This document shows positions 22,604 to 35,389 of a stretch of 64,000 nt of DNA, in pieces. Source of the DNA: Buxus sempervirens (Eukaryota; Streptophyta; Magnoliopsida; Buxales; Buxaceae); contig OX387187.1 in NCBI GenBank assembly GCA_947561395.2, positions 40,467,829 to 40,531,828 of the forward strand, read 5' to 3'. Position numbers and translations under genes: made by a program. The notes under the pieces are model-generated. The model did no database searches, had not been told where the DNA came from, and worked only from the letters and a program-made list of their open reading frames with translations. Numbering within the stretch: position 1 is the first letter of the stretch; every line of letters starts with the position of its first letter.

Positions 22604-23438
22604 GAGGCATCTGCATCAAAGGAGGCTGTACCAACTATGCTTCTTCCACTAGGAGCTACCCCCAGATATGCCAAGAGTGGGAAATCCAACTATACCAACT
22701 CTTTATGACTTGTTCAATGATGATTTGGATATCTGGGAAGAATCCTCTGTGTTTGAAGATGAAATTGAGGATGGATATTCAACATCCATCAGCAGGAAAG
22801 AGAAATACAAGAAGTCATGTGTACAAGAAATAAATTCTATCCAGATGATCCGGCCACATATGCCGACAATTATAGACGAGTTCAAGGATGATGACTCAGG
22901 ATGGAAGCTTGTTTCTCGTTGCAAGAGCTGTAATCCTCGCCCATCAGTTCCAACCACTAAGGCAAGACAAACCATAGTAAAAAGATGGCATCCAGCTGCT
23001 CCAAAGCTAAGGAGGCACAATAAGAAATAATCTTACCAGCAACGCCGCCCCAAGCCTGTTACGTTGTGGGAGTTTATGCCAAAGGAACTCTTTCCAGAGG
23101 ACTATGCCACAACTTATGCCGTCAGTTATGAAGATGATTCATCTCAAATGGATCATAAAACATCAGAAGAAAGTCTAGAAAAACACTACATCACGAAATG
23201 CCTTAAAGCAATACCACCTAGCTTAGGTTGGTCCAATGCTCTTTCTTTGCCATTGGCGGATCGCTATGCATTAGCGCATGCTTTAGTGGATCCAAACAAA
23301 TACAAAGGAAAGATTGCAGCCTTGTCTGAAGAAAATGCATATGCAAACTGTCTAACCGCTATTTCATTCTCACATGAAGACTTGCAGCTGGGTTCACATC
23401 CACATAACAAACAGCTCTGTCACCAGATACATTCGTGA
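22604..23438 (+). pseudogene. Element D gag-protease linker
   Basis: Open pieces at 22668-23030 and 23064-23438, in the frame used later by the protease. They include LWEFMPKELFPEDY, HYITKCLKAIPPSLGWSNAL and KIAALSEENAYANCLTAISF. These belong to the low-conservation linker of this element family. Stops separate the pieces. No catalytic motif. Confidence 0.6.
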
Positions 23439-24053
23439 ACAAAAATTTCACACATCCTTATTGATTGTGGATCAGCTGTTAACATTATGCCGATTCATAC
23501 AATGAAGCGACTGGGGATTTCTAAAGATGAACTATCCAAAAGTCGGTTAACAATCCAAGGCTTCAATCAAAGGGGGCAACATGCTATTGGCATGATGCGG
23601 GTCAAGATGGAAATGGGAGAACTAACATCGTCTACCCTATTCCATGTTATTGATTCCAAGACGTCCTATGAGCTGTTGTTGGGACGACCGTGGTTACATG
23701 AGATAGGAGTAGTACCCTCTACCTGGCACTAATGTTTGAAATACGTTCCTGACGGTGAACAGAAACGAGTGGTTGTTGAAATTGAACCTTTCACCAAAGA
23801 AGAATCACACTTTGCTGATGCCAAATTCTATGCTGAGGTAGAAGTCATCTCAGAAGTTCTTCCTGCAGAAATTCCAAAAGAATGCAAGATTAAGCTTGTT
23901 TCAAAGGAGAAACCCTGTCAAGATCCTGACACTAAAGTTGAAAAGGAGACTAGTCAAATTCTCATGCCATCGTCTGCCTTTATATCTACAGCACCATCAC
24001 AAGTCTGCCCTGTACTCAAATATGTTGTGAAAGCGAAACGACAGGAAGAATAG
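23439..24053 (+). pseudogene. Element D aspartic protease
   Basis: The motif I-L-I-D-C-G-S-A-V-N-I lies at 23454-23486, with catalytic Asp at 23463. The second position is Cys instead of Ser/Thr. The C-terminal motif YELLLGRPWLHEIGVVPSTWH ends at a stop (23730-23732), where the polyprotein should continue. The next open part (23736-24053) starts KYVPDGEQKRVVVEIEPFT and has no motif. Probably inactive. Confidence 0.85.
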
Positions 24054-25073
24054 TCTCAAGATCGGGTGTCACAAGAAAATCCCGAATCTTCATTTTCCAT
24101 AGAAGATCTCAAAATCCTGAAAAATGAAATGATGTTGCCAGCTCCAACATTACTCAAGGCATCAATCTCCAAGCCAGTTCTTCCAAAAATTCAAAAATCT
24201 TTGAAAGGATGGTTTAACCCGCAAGCTTCCAAGCTTCTCAAGAATGTTGTCGGAAAAAGAAATGAGTCTGTACATTTGGGAGATTTAGATGATGTCCTTA
24301 CCAATACCAACCATGTCCAGGGGTTGACAAAAACATAGAAGTTCTTACAGGACCAGGGATTCTCTATCCCACGCAAAGCCTCTGGCTTAGGCTACAAACC
24401 AAATGTTCCTCATAAAGTCACCATCAAAAAGGCTTCTTCAAATCCCATCATGGTGCAGATAGTTGTTGAAACTATGGAAGTGCTAGTGAAGTCTCGTACT
24501 TTTGTTTTTGACAGAATTGGCAAGCCCAGTACGAACACTCAAGTGTTTCAACATTGGTGCAGAAAGCTGAAGTTCCAACCATGCACGCTCCACCACCACA
24601 AGCTTCCGTGAATTGTCGTCCCCATCCCGTACATATTAACAATAGTTTTGATCATCAGAAGTCAAATCGAAAGCGATGACGGCAATACAAGAGTTTTGCT
24701 ACATTGAAAAAGAAAAGCAATAAGCAAAAATGTACCTCATCCTATTTAGAAAATCTGGAAGATTTGGATGTGTCAATAGGAGATGCCTTGGTTGTTAGAA
24801 GATGCTCTTCGGATGACAATGCCGCTAAGGTGCAAGACGAATTTACTGAAGCCAATCACATTACTTCAGAGGAATCATTAGATGAAGGATCTTCCTCTAG
24901 AGAAGAACTTGAGCCTGCTCCAGCTACTTTTGAAGAAGGGGGGCAAGCCACTGTTGAGGATCTTAAAGAATTGAATCTCGGGACAGAAGAATAACTGAAG
25001 CCCATCTATGTGAGTGCTCTCTTAAGTAAGGATGAAGAAGTTAAATACTTTGAGCTGCTTAATTTCATGCAAA
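24054..25073 (+). pseudogene. Element D protease-RT linker, truncated at RT
   Basis: Open pieces 24066-24338 and 24704-24994. Recognisable are QGFSIPRKASGLGYKPN (about 24352) and, after the stop at 24992, KPIYVSALLSKDEEVKYFELL, which corresponds to the segment just before RT in this family. Coding homology stops at about 25070, where C-type LTR sequence begins. RT, RNase H, integrase and the 3' LTR of D are absent. Confidence 0.7.
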
Positions 25074-25145
25074 AGTGGGTCGGCATTGGTGTGCGGGCCC
25101 TTGGGTGGGCCCCCATGTTGGTTGCCAAAAATGTTTTAGGTTATC

Positions 25146-27521
25146 TGTTAAACCCCGAATTTTCCTTAAATAATAAATTAAATTAATAAATAATATTAGT
25201 GAGAGTTATAATTGATAGAAATAATTTATTATTGTAGGGGATGATCTAATTAGTGGAGATCCAGAATTGGACGCAGATCTGATCGTCCAATCATGAGATA
25301 TCGAGGTATGTATTCTGATTGGGCGTGTGTATGGAGTTTGGTGTATGTGAGATACATGGGATAAGTGAGTATAAGTATTAGTTTAATAACCTAAATTTAT
25401 ACTTCGTATTCTCGCTCGTATTGAATAGCCGCAAGCTACAACCTTGAGCGAACGAGCAACCGAAGGAGAAGAAGAAGAAGAGGGAGAAGAAAAGCTTGGG
25501 TTTTTGAGTTCTTCATCGTCCAAAGTGTTGCTGGGTGATAGAGAATCGTTGTTGAAAGAAGAGAGGAAGAGGAACATTCGTTCAAGAGGTAGGTGACACC
25601 GTTTTCCTTCGTTTTTGGCTTTACATGTGATTAATCGACAAAAGTATGTTTTTATGATATATAATGATGTATATATGTTGATAATCATGTTATATATATG
25701 TTAGAATGAGTTTAGACGAGAAAAATCATGTTTTGGAACTGATTCTGATCGTTTTCAAACGACCGCCGACCTCGACTGTGCTCGGCGATCGTAGGCGATC
25801 GTCGGCGATCTTAGGCGCTTGTATTAAATTTTAGACCACCGTAGACCGCTTGAAGACGTATCGTCGACGTTCGATTTTGAACTACCGCCGACCACAGACC
25901 GCCGAGGGATCCTGAGCGATCCTAGGTGCTCTGTTCAGATTTTGCAGATTTTCATAATTTTACACCCTGATTCAATTCCAAACTATTTTTAGACAATTTT
26001 AATGATTAAATAAGATGTTTTAGGACCAAAATAAACTATCTAATTCCCTGGTTTACAGAAAAATAAATTAGGAAGGTATTTAGGACATTAGTTGCCAAAA
26101 TTTGAAAGAAATGGAGAAACCTAGTTTTTGGAAAACCTAAAATGTATTTAATTACTAGAACATCTTCTAAATGACACTATAAGCTAGAAAACTTTATAAA
26201 GAGAATTCAGAATACAGATGACCGAATATTGAAGTAAATTGACAGATTTAACCTTTATATGCCGCTAGGCACCAACCCTTATAGAAATATTATATTTTAG
26301 GGAATTTTGGAGTCTAGTGGGCATAGCTGGTTATGGATCCATAGTTTTAGCTAGATAGCTGAGGGATATGTCATTTGGGTTGAGTTACTCCTATATGCGA
26401 CCCGCTTCCTTTGCAAGTTAGTTTGTCTGGGAAGGTCCTATGTCTGGAGGGACACCTTGGTGAGCCGCTGGTGATTCCCTGTACATGTGGATAAGCGACC
26501 ATCTCCATGTATTGATTCTGGTGCTGCATGCTGGTGGTACATGCCAACTCTGATGGGTACGTGTGCAATAAGTCAGTGACTACGGCTCTTGTCTAAGCTA
26601 CGCTGCATGGGACTTGAGTATCATTAGTAGCATTGCTCCTAAGTCGCACGGTGGTATAGCAATTGGTTGAGAATCATCTCAAAAGGTTTATCTATCTTTG
26701 TGAGTCCTACAATGACACTGAAATCACAACACTTGATATTATAATTGAATGCATGCTGGAGGCATGTGATTGGGATATTGATCGGATGTTACTACTTAGT
26801 GCATCCTAGCGAAGTGTGAATCATGTTATTGATCTTGATATTGGATTCTTATATTAAAACTTGCTGAAATTCATTTCTAAAACTGTTTATCAAATTGTTT
26901 GGTATTCATGAATGATATGAATGATTATACGAGCCTGATTAGTCGATATTGCTTAATTGTGCATGAACTGTTACTTTACTTATATGAACTGTTTAACCAT
27001 GCATGTGTTACCTACTGGGATATTCGTATCTCACCCTACTTTTATTTCATTTTTCAGCTGATACACGAGAGGGGGATCTTAGTGATTTCCAAGGAGAGAT
27101 AGCTGAGTATACACCGGAGGATTACTATTATCCGGATCGTGTTTGAGGTGGATGAATGACATAGACTTAGCCCTCTTGATTAGATTATTATTATTCATTT
27201 GGATTTGATGTATTAGAGAGATGAGAGAGAGATAATAACCAATTTATTTTACCAGACTTTGATATTAATGATTGATGATCAAACTATATGTTATTTGAGG
27301 ATTTTAAACTACTCTTCCGCACATACTTGTTTCCGCAACTCTGATAGTATAATAAGTTGAATGGATTTTAATTCTTTGGTCTGGTATATTATTGATGATG
27401 TATTTGATATGGGCCAATAACACCTCGGATTTTGTTGTTGAACTAAATTCGGGTTGTTACAGTAGCGAACCGGGTTCGGGTGGGGTGCCAGTTTGCACTG
27501 ACCCGGGTTCGGGGCGTTACA
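25146..27521 (+). mobile_element. Solo LTR, family A (A2 subtype), 2376 bp
   Basis: TGTTAAACCCCGA at the 5' end and CGGGGCGTTACA at the 3' end, flanked by perfect 5-bp TSDs TTATC (25141-25145 and 27522-27526). No internal domain. It shares the central block (GTGATTCCCTGTACATGTGG...) and the 3' end with A1 copies, but most of the 5' half differs. GC-rich repeats of GGCGATC lie at 25770-25930. Confidence 0.93.
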
Positions 27522-30214
27522 TTATCTTTATTTATCTTTGCAAAAAGGAGTTGGACCTTGGACTCGGGGCCCGTAGTTCAATTTTGGGCTTGGAAACCTA
27601 AGTTCTTTGAGGTTTAGGTTTTGCACCCTTCCTTGGTTCAGTTAGTGGGCTTTGGCGGGTCCGATAGGCCCTAGCCTTGGGTCTCGGCCAAACCATGCAT
27701 TTCAAATATGTCCTTCTGCAAATCTGGTTCGGACGGGCCACATTGGGTTTGGCCCACTCGGCTTGGTTAGTTAATTTACTTATCTCGCTTATTTACATGC
27801 AAAAGATGTGTTATTGGGTTTGGTGGGCTTCGTTGGAAGGCCCACTGTGCATCCGGTTGGACCAATGGTCCAAGTCCCATGTTGGGTTTTCGGGTGACCC
27901 AGAAACCCTATTGGTTTGCTCGGTTCAATTGTGAGGCTATTCCAATCACCGGAAACCCTATTGGTTTGCTCGGTTCAATTGTGAGGCTATCCCAATCAAT
28001 GCAAATCAAAGAATCACACACACAAAATGCATTTTTTGTGGGCTTTGCCATGTAGGTGGCGCTATGGGCTTCCTACGGGCTTCTCTACAAGTCATGTGGG
28101 CCCCTGAGAGAGCCCACATTGGTTCAGGTCTAGGGTGGCATCCCATTTTGGGATTTCCTTGACAAAGGCAATGAGAAAGGAGGAGGGCATGGGGCTGCTG
28201 CCCCCCTCACTTCTTCTCAACAATACGCAGCAATGAGATGGGGGACTTGGCACCCCCTACCTGGCTATTCTCAGGTCACTAACCAACATTCATTCAAAAC
28301 CAATCGGCTAAGGCTTCATGCTTCATAGATTAATCACGACACCATGCTGTAAAGTATGGGATAGCAACAATAAAAGAAACTAAACCACACAAAAAGTAAG
28401 TCACAAGAGGAAGGGCGCAGGCATTCATGCATGAGATTGTGTGTGGGGTTAAAGGGGGGTGTTCATGTGCTTTGGGGAGAACTACTGGAGGGTGGGGGGA
28501 CAGCAAACAGCAACATGAACTTGTTGTTGTCCAAGGGATCTTATACATGCTGAAATCAGTAAATATTAAAGGGAAAGTGGACATGCTCATGTGCTTCACA
28601 ACAACCAAAAATAAAGGGGGAAAGGGCATGCATTCTCACCCAAAACAAAGGGATAACATAGGGCAAGTGGGGCATGCTGATCACCCAATCACAGCAACAT
28701 ATTAATGAGAGGAAAATTGGAGCATGCATTGACACATGGAGGAAACAGCAAATTAACAAGTAAAAAAAAGGAGCATGCATTCACATCAATAAACAGTAAG
28801 TCATAGGGGGAAAGGGAACATGCTTGACATACAAGAGTGTGTAGGGTTGGGGGGAGGATTCACATGTGTTTTGGGTGGCCTGTCGGAGGGTGTGGGACAA
28901 CAACCAGCACTAAGGGTCTTGGGAGGGTTCAAACAGAGAAAATCAGAGGTGGTAAAGGGGATCATGCTCATATGCTCGATGCAGCAAGTCACATAAAAAA
29001 GCATGTTCTCACATCTAAAAAACAGAAAATTAACCTAGATGAATAAACAAGAACATGGCTGTGGGTTAATGTGTTAAGTTGGAAAAACAAAATGAAAAAA
29101 TAAAGAAAGGGAAAAGGGGGGACACACTCATGGGGGGCTGCATGGTATTGGAAAACCTGCTGGGGACGGCAGTAGCACCAAGGTCTACTGCTGTCCCCAA
29201 CAGCAACCCGTATGGGTCACTGCAAAAGGGATGGGGGTGCTGCTGCTATCTCCAGCAGCAGCTCAGGTGAGCCACATCAGCAAGTTAGAGGGACAAGGGG
29301 AGCATGGTGTATATATAAAAAAACAGCGACTTGACATGGAAATATAAGCATGTTAAGGTTGTTGTACATGCATAAAAAAACATGTGGACATACATAAAAA
29401 AAAACAGCAAGTATTATCCACCAATAAAACCCCTTATCAAAGGTTCAATAGGAAAACTCATGCTTATATGCACACATACAAAAAATAGCAAATAACCAAG
29501 GGTTAAGGGGGCCTGTGTGTGTGCAAGCCTGCTGGGAACAGCAATAGCACAAGGGCTCACTGCTGCTCCCAATAGCAAATTATATGGATCACTGCAAGCG
29601 GGGATTGTGAGATAGGGGAGCATGCATACGGAACCACCAAAAAAAAAGAACCACAGCAGAGAACAAACACAGCAGCAACATGTTGGGGGGCTGAAGGAAC
29701 ATGCTACACTTTCTATCAGCAGCAACATAAGGAAAGTAAAGCACTAAGGACAGCAATCGTATGCATAAACAGAAAATCCAACTTAGGACTAGGCATGTCT
29801 GCAACTATGGCCAAGAACAGCAAACCAAGGAGATACGACTAGCAACAAAATGCCAAATGAAACTGTAAAAAAGTAAGTGAGAAAAGAGAAGAAATCAAGA
29901 AGGGAAAGTGGGGGGTTACTTTGGGGGTACATTAGATGGCATAAGAGAGGAATAGGCTCCTATTGAGGCAACTTAAATACACCCATAACAGCAACTTAAA
30001 GAGACCCAAAATGAGGTGGACTTCCTCCCACTCTCTCATAGAACAAGATGTGGGGTCTCTCTTACCCTTAGAGACCCCCACTTTACCAAAAGAAGTAAAA
30101 AAAATGCATGTAAATGAGCACCAAGACCAGATTCCAGCTAGGGGCGAAGATGAACTCAGAAAATCAGTAGAAAAATCTCATTTTAAAGTATGTACACTAC
30201 AATACCAAGAGAAA

Positions 30215-30220
30215 CCTTAC
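30215..30220 (-). promoter_or_regulatory. Splice-donor-like site in LTR C3
   Basis: CCACCAG/GTAAGG on the minus strand, 276 bp downstream of the TATA box. C1 (18662), G (63228) and C4 (53987) have donor-like sites at similar distances. Confidence 0.5.
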
Positions 30221-30492
30221 CTGGTGGTTCTTAACTCTCTAGTGGAGGTGTATGACCTCTTTGAAGCAAAACAACAGCTGGGGACTCCACCTCTTGACAA
30301 CAGCAGCAGTGGCTCCTTCTTATGTTGGGGTGCAAGTGAAGAGAAGGAAGGTAGGAGAAGGCTGAAGCAACTCAAGGGTGGTGTGGGGAGGTGGTGGAGG
30401 CAGGGAAGGCTGAGAAGAGAAGGATTTGGAGAGACAAGGGTGGGCGAAAAAAGGTGCAAGGCTAGCAACCCTCGGCCAGGGGGGTTTCTGGC

Positions 30493-30500
30493 CTTTTATA
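30493..30500 (-). promoter_or_regulatory. TATA box of LTR C3
   Basis: TATAAAAG on the minus strand, just downstream of the TATCCGGCAT palindrome cluster. Confidence 0.65.
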
Positions 30501-31312
30501 AGTAAAAAAATGTATCCGTCCTTGGAGGCTGGATACATTAACAATTGTTTGTGGCCTGCCTCCATGGCCGGTTACACAAACTCTCCTTTGTATCCGACAT
30601 TAAATGCCGGATACAAGCCATAATCATTCAAAAAATTGAATTTCGCTACGAATCTGTAGGGGAATCGGCGCGAATCTCATGGGCGGATCTCCTGTATCCG
30701 GCATATAATGTCGGATATGAATAGGAGGATGTGTATCCGGCATATATGTAGGGATACAAATGGGATATTTACAGATTTGCCCCTCGATTTGACCGATTTG
30801 ACACTTTTGGATATCCGCAGATTGCCCCCTGCGAATTTTGCTTTAATCCCTCGGATATTTTACATGTTTGGATATTTACCGATTGCCCCTCGAGATATTT
30901 TCCTACGCTTCTCGCCACGTGTGCAGCTTTTTGGGTTTTGCTGCTCGGAAACTTCGACAGCTCATATCTTCTTCGTCCGGATTTCGATTTGGGCAAACTC
31001 AGTTGCATTAGAACCGTATCGGAGCCCTCTATCCAATGACATAGGGCTAAGCACCTAGTTTGGGGTTCAGCAAAAAGTCAACTTTCAGCTCCCCCTTAAG
31101 TTTGACCGGCCCATAGATCCTTCATCCGGACTCCAATTCTAGCAAACTCAATTGCGTTGGAACTATATCGGGATCCTCTATCCATTGAGATAAAGCAAGG
31201 TGGCTAATTTTCACTTGATCAAAAAGTCAACCTTTGACCCCTTATGGTTTGACTTTTCAGTTGGATTTTGCATTTCTGGCGCTTTCGGGGGCGCAAAAAT
31301 GAGGTGCTTACA

Positions 31313-33580
31313 TGGGGCGCCCGTGCATTGCTTTTAATGCCGGTACACTGGTTTTGGGGTTTGGGATGATTCAGCTTCTCAAATTTCAGTGAGGATGCAA
31401 TTTTCATTTTTTTCAGTTTTTTTTAAAGGATTGGCAAGGGGTTAGATGGTGGAGTGGTAGGAAATAGAAAGATGAGGATGGAGAGGAGGCTCTTTCGCTG
31501 TTGTCTATCATCCAGGGGGACCTCGCACACCTATCCTATACTATTTACAAAAGTAGGAAATCAAAAATTACACAAGGGGGCCAATTTGCCCTTTTGTCTT
31601 CAAAACAGGCCTTCCCTTCTTATTCTTGAGCTTGTTTAAGCTTTGTTCTTGATGGTTCTCCGCTGGGGATGTGGGGATTCTTTATTTGGGAAAGAACCCA
31701 CAGGGTACAGGTGAGCTTTCTACAACTCCCTCTTGGTGTGCTTTGGATTACCACATGGCTTTCCTCTGCTTTTTCTTCTCTTTTCTCTTTCTCTTCTTCT
31801 TTTTTCTTTTTTTTTCAGCTTGAGGATGCTTCTTGATATCCTCTGACTTTTTGCTTCGCATGGGCCTGCAAAAATTTTCACAGCGTGGTGAGGCATCTGA
31901 AATTTACACTGTAAGCACTTGTGGCTTACTTTGTTTTATTGTGTGTGCGAGTGCATATGACTTAAATGAAACATTCTTTTGAAAGCTTTTTCAGAAATTT
32001 TGTACAAGTGCTTCAAAAGAAATGGCAGGACCAGTGAACATGGTGATTTGCCTTGTTAGCTTGAAGTGTTCTGGGACGGTGTGTTCGACACACATTCCCA
32101 TGAGATTCTTGACTTGTGATAGCAAGGGTTTAAAAGCTAAGGGGTATTTCAAGGAATGTTCCTCCTTTTCCCGGTTTTGGTTTCTCTCATTTTTTCCTTC
32201 TTAAGGATAGTTTTAAGATTTGGAAATTGAGGGTTCCTCTCTAGGTTAGTGTCTATCCTAGCTTGAGGGTCTTTGGACGACTTTTTCACACCATGTCCCA
32301 TAGATCAGTGAAGTATTAAAATTGGAACGAAATGTCAGCTTGGCTTCAGGTCTGAGAAATGAAAGATTATAAGGTTCAAGCTTTTGTCTTTTCATTCTCA
32401 GGTTTCACTTTGTGTCTTGTCGAAGGTCGTTTTTCCTTTTAAATTCCTTCATCATTTATTTGCATGATTGTCACGTCTTTTGTAATTAGAAAGGACTTTC
32501 TGATGGGATGAAATGAAGGCCAAGGTTTTGGTTTATGAAAGAACGGAGAATATGGCTCAAAGTCTTTTGTAAATGGGTCGAGTCATGTTCTACCCTTTTC
32601 TTGGTTGCTTGGACTTTAGCAGTGTCAATTCTTCTTTCTTTCCTTTTCTTTTTGAGGCCTTTTGTGACCTTTGCTTTTTCCTCTAGCCTTTTAATTTTGC
32701 CTTCTTTTGTTCTAGGGTCACCTTTGCTTTTTGCTTTGATGGGCATGCCCTAGCGTTATTTCCAATTTCTTTTTCTTTCTTTTTACACATTTGCATTCTT
32801 CCTTCTTCTCCTTTTCTTTGCCAAGCACCATATTTAGAGCTTCTAACTCAGTGGGTTGGAAAAAAGAATGTTAGGCTCAAAGGTTTTGACTAAGGATATG
32901 ACTTTGGCAATTTGGGATGTAAAGCAAAAATGGCCTTTCATCCTTTTACAGAAGCTGTGACAACTTGATTGAATCGTTTCATGCAAATTCATTCAGGAAT
33001 CTACTCATCCTTTTTATTTCTTTTTCGGCTTTGCCCCAGTGTAGGGTGGCTGGACACAACATGGGTACTTGAATGATACGATTAAGCTCAAAGTGTTTTG
33101 ACTAGCGGTTTTCATAATTAAGGATGCACGAAGGATGGCCTCTCATCCTTTCTTAGAGACATGATGTGGGCCGGTCTCAACCCTCAGCTGGTTCAGACAT
33201 TTTCTCTCTGTAGCCTTTCATCTTTTTCTTCTTCTTTTTCCTCTCTAGGGTTTTTCTGCCCCAGTGAAAGGATGGTTATGGGAGAAAAACAAGGCATAGA
33301 TCAAGAAAGGGTTGCCTTTTGCTCAGTCAAGGTTCTCATGGGACAGTATCCTGCCCCCAGCTGAAGACACCTTTGAGCAACTCGGCATCCTTCCATGATC
33401 ACGGTCCTGCCAAAAGGTGTGGTCTCAGAACAATGTCATCACCGACCAAACACTTGCATTTTTTTTTCAAAAAGTTTTCTTTTCTTTTTATTTTTTTTCA
33501 AAAAGTTTGCATGAAAGTAAAAAGCATAAGCAACACTTATATAATGACTAACTACCAGGAATGGTTAATGCAAAAAGTAA
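31313..33580 (-). other. Element C 3' non-coding region
   Basis: Follows gag on the minus strand and has no pol coding. Long pyrimidine-rich tracts on the plus strand (purine on the element strand), for example 31770-31820 and 32615-32830. Blocks at 33040-33150 (GCCCCAGTGTAGGGT, AAGCTCAAAGTGTTTTGACTA, GGCCTCTCATCCTTT) match 46700-46825 of element B. No clear PPT or 3' LTR of C was found next to it; it ends against LTR C3. Confidence 0.6.
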
Positions 33581-35213
33581 GTTTCAAACTCATCCTGGTA
33601 GTGGAGGTTGCGCCTTGCAGCCTTGCCTAATCTCTCAGCCTGTCCCGCTGGAAGATGCCCCTTGGTGATTCGGAAGAGGGTCCAGGTTGATGGCCGTGGG
33701 TGGAGTCTTGACCGGAGCAGGAGGGTCCATAGCGATTTTCTTGGCATCAATTAGATCTTGGATTGCATGCCGAAGTACCCAACATTGATTGGTGCCATGC
33801 CTTGGTGACCCCATGTGATATTCACAGATTGCCTTGGGGTCATAATTTCTACCCAATGCTGCATTTGGGTTAGGGGATATCAACCTCAGGTAGCCCTTCT
33901 TTAGCAGCGTGGGAAGAAGCTCTGCTAGCGTATAGGGAAGTGGTGAGAACACCCTGTTTCTTCTTTCTTCCCTTTGTTCTCTTGTTAGTCCTGCGGGCCT
34001 CTTGTTTACTGCTTGGTTCCCTCTCTACAGGTGAAACGGCTGTTGCCCCTGTGGTGTTTCAACACTTGCCACCTCTTTCTGGCCCTCGGTCTTCCTGCCT
34101 CCATTTGTTGGCCTTCTTGCTGCTGTGCCAGGTGCCCCTAACCTCTATCAACCCTGCCTTAATACCGCCTTCAACTCTGTCGGCAATCTGAACCAAGGCG
34201 CTGAAGCTTGTTGCCTGTTGGCCAATCAGATGGGAATAGTATGGTTGCCCCAGGGTAGAGATGAATAGAGTGACCATCTCTTCTTCTGTGAGTGGTGGGC
34301 GTACCAACATTGCATATTCTTGCCACCTCCGGGCGTATTCCCTGACTGTTTCTCTAGTCTTCTTGCTCAATATCATAAGCTCCATCCTTGTGGGTACCAC
34401 GTCATAGTTGAACTTGAACTGCTCTGTGAAGAGGTGCTCTAGATCTGGCCATGTGCGAATCTGTGCTGGGTTCAAAGTGGAAAACCACCAATGCGCCTGC
34501 CCAGTCAAGGACCTCTGGAACAACTGAATCATCAGCTGCTCGTCACGATTGTATCCAACCATGGCCCCGCAGTATGCCCTCAGAAGTGCAGTTGGGCACC
34601 CTGTCCCATCAAAGTTTTCTAAGTCTGAACACCTGAACTTTGGTGGGAGCTGTATGTCTAGGAAGAAACAGAAGTTGTCCACTGTCATCTTTCCAGGTGC
34701 TGTCTCTCTTTTCAGCTCTTGCACTTCTGCTCGGAGGTCATTAATCTCGGTCTTGACTTCAGGTGGGATGACCCTTGCTTCGTTCTTCTACCTATGCCAT
34801 TCTTCTTCTTCTTCATGGATTATCTTAGGGACATGTGGCAGACGCAATGCCTCGTCTTGAGGTGGCTGATGTGGCTGCTGACCTTGTGGAGTGACGAGAG
34901 GTGGTACTTATGGAGGGAGGGCAAGTAGGGGCATTACATGAACCGGCGGTGGGGCTTCTGGCTGCCCTTGTAACTCATGCGGCAATGGCTACGGCTCTCC
35001 TACTGGTTGTGGCATCTATCTGAGGAGGTTTTGGAGCATCTGAGTGACTTTCCCCATTTGTTGGGTGAACTGCCCCATTTGCTGAGTCAGGTTCACAACT
35101 ACCGGCTCATCCTCAATTCTGCATTGAGGCGATTGTGGTACAGGAGGTTGTAGTGCTGGAGGCGGTGGCGTGAGTGGTTCTTCCGGATTTATCCTTACGC
35201 AGGACCTTAGCAG
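33581..35213 (-). pseudogene. gag: Element C gag
   Basis: Only coding region of element C. Capsid-like domain at 34059-34724: LPPKFRCSDLENFDGTGCPT, LMIQLFQRSLTGQAHWWF, DLEHLFTEQFKFNYDVVPTR, RETVREYARRWQEYAMLVRP, LFISTLGQPYYSHLIGQ and QIADRVEGGIKAGLI. A stop and frame change at about 34059 precede LAELLPTLLKKGYLRL and the complete zinc-knuckle-like CEYHMGSPRHGTNQC with LRHAIQDLIDAKK (33635-33952). The N-terminal 34725-35213 is Pro/Gln/Glu-rich with stops, and the expected start codon is changed. Homologous to the B and E1 gags. No protease or RT follows. Confidence 0.88.
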
Positions 35214-35246
35214 GTATGGGCAATGGCTGCAATGTTCTCTAGCCTT

Positions 35247-35266
35247 CTGAATAAAAAGAACAAAAG
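35247..35266 (-). promoter_or_regulatory. Splice-acceptor-like site before C gag
   Basis: The minus strand reads GCTTTTGTTCTTTTTATTCA then G, a pyrimidine-rich tract ending in CAG. The following AACATTGCAGCCATTGC is homologous to the sequence after the acceptor-like site of B (49586), so both sites occupy the same place in the two elements. Confidence 0.5.
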
Positions 35267-35389
35267 CAAAGACAGGTTAGTTTTTTCAAAAATGGTCTGC
35301 TCTCATACGAGGGCAGCCATGGTGTAGCAAGAGTGGTATTAATGAATTTCTTAATGTTGAAAATGGAAAAAAGAATCTTCACACTGAAG

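Larger units (their letters stand above)
25074..31312 (-). mobile_element. C-type LTR C3, split by a family-A LTR
   Basis: The upper end is GAGGTGCTTACA (31312), so the minus-strand start is TGTAAGCACCTCATTTTTGC. U3 carries two GTTGACTTT-type subrepeats (30940-31230) and palindromic TATCCGGCAT repeats (30500-30750). TATA 30493-30500; donor-like CCAG/GTAAGG at 30215-30220. Then comes a long R/U5 with CATGC-rich (28400-29800) and GGCCCA-rich (27560-28110) parts. The lower end is truncated: at 25074 it starts about 360 bp into the LTR relative to C1. The family-A LTR at 25146-27521 sits inside. Open frames such as 29963-30505 match nothing. Confidence 0.75.

Noticed and set aside
29963-30505. 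180-aa open frame
   Set aside because: Lies in the leader of LTR C3 on the strand opposite to transcription, low complexity at the end, no homology seen in other C-type LTRs.
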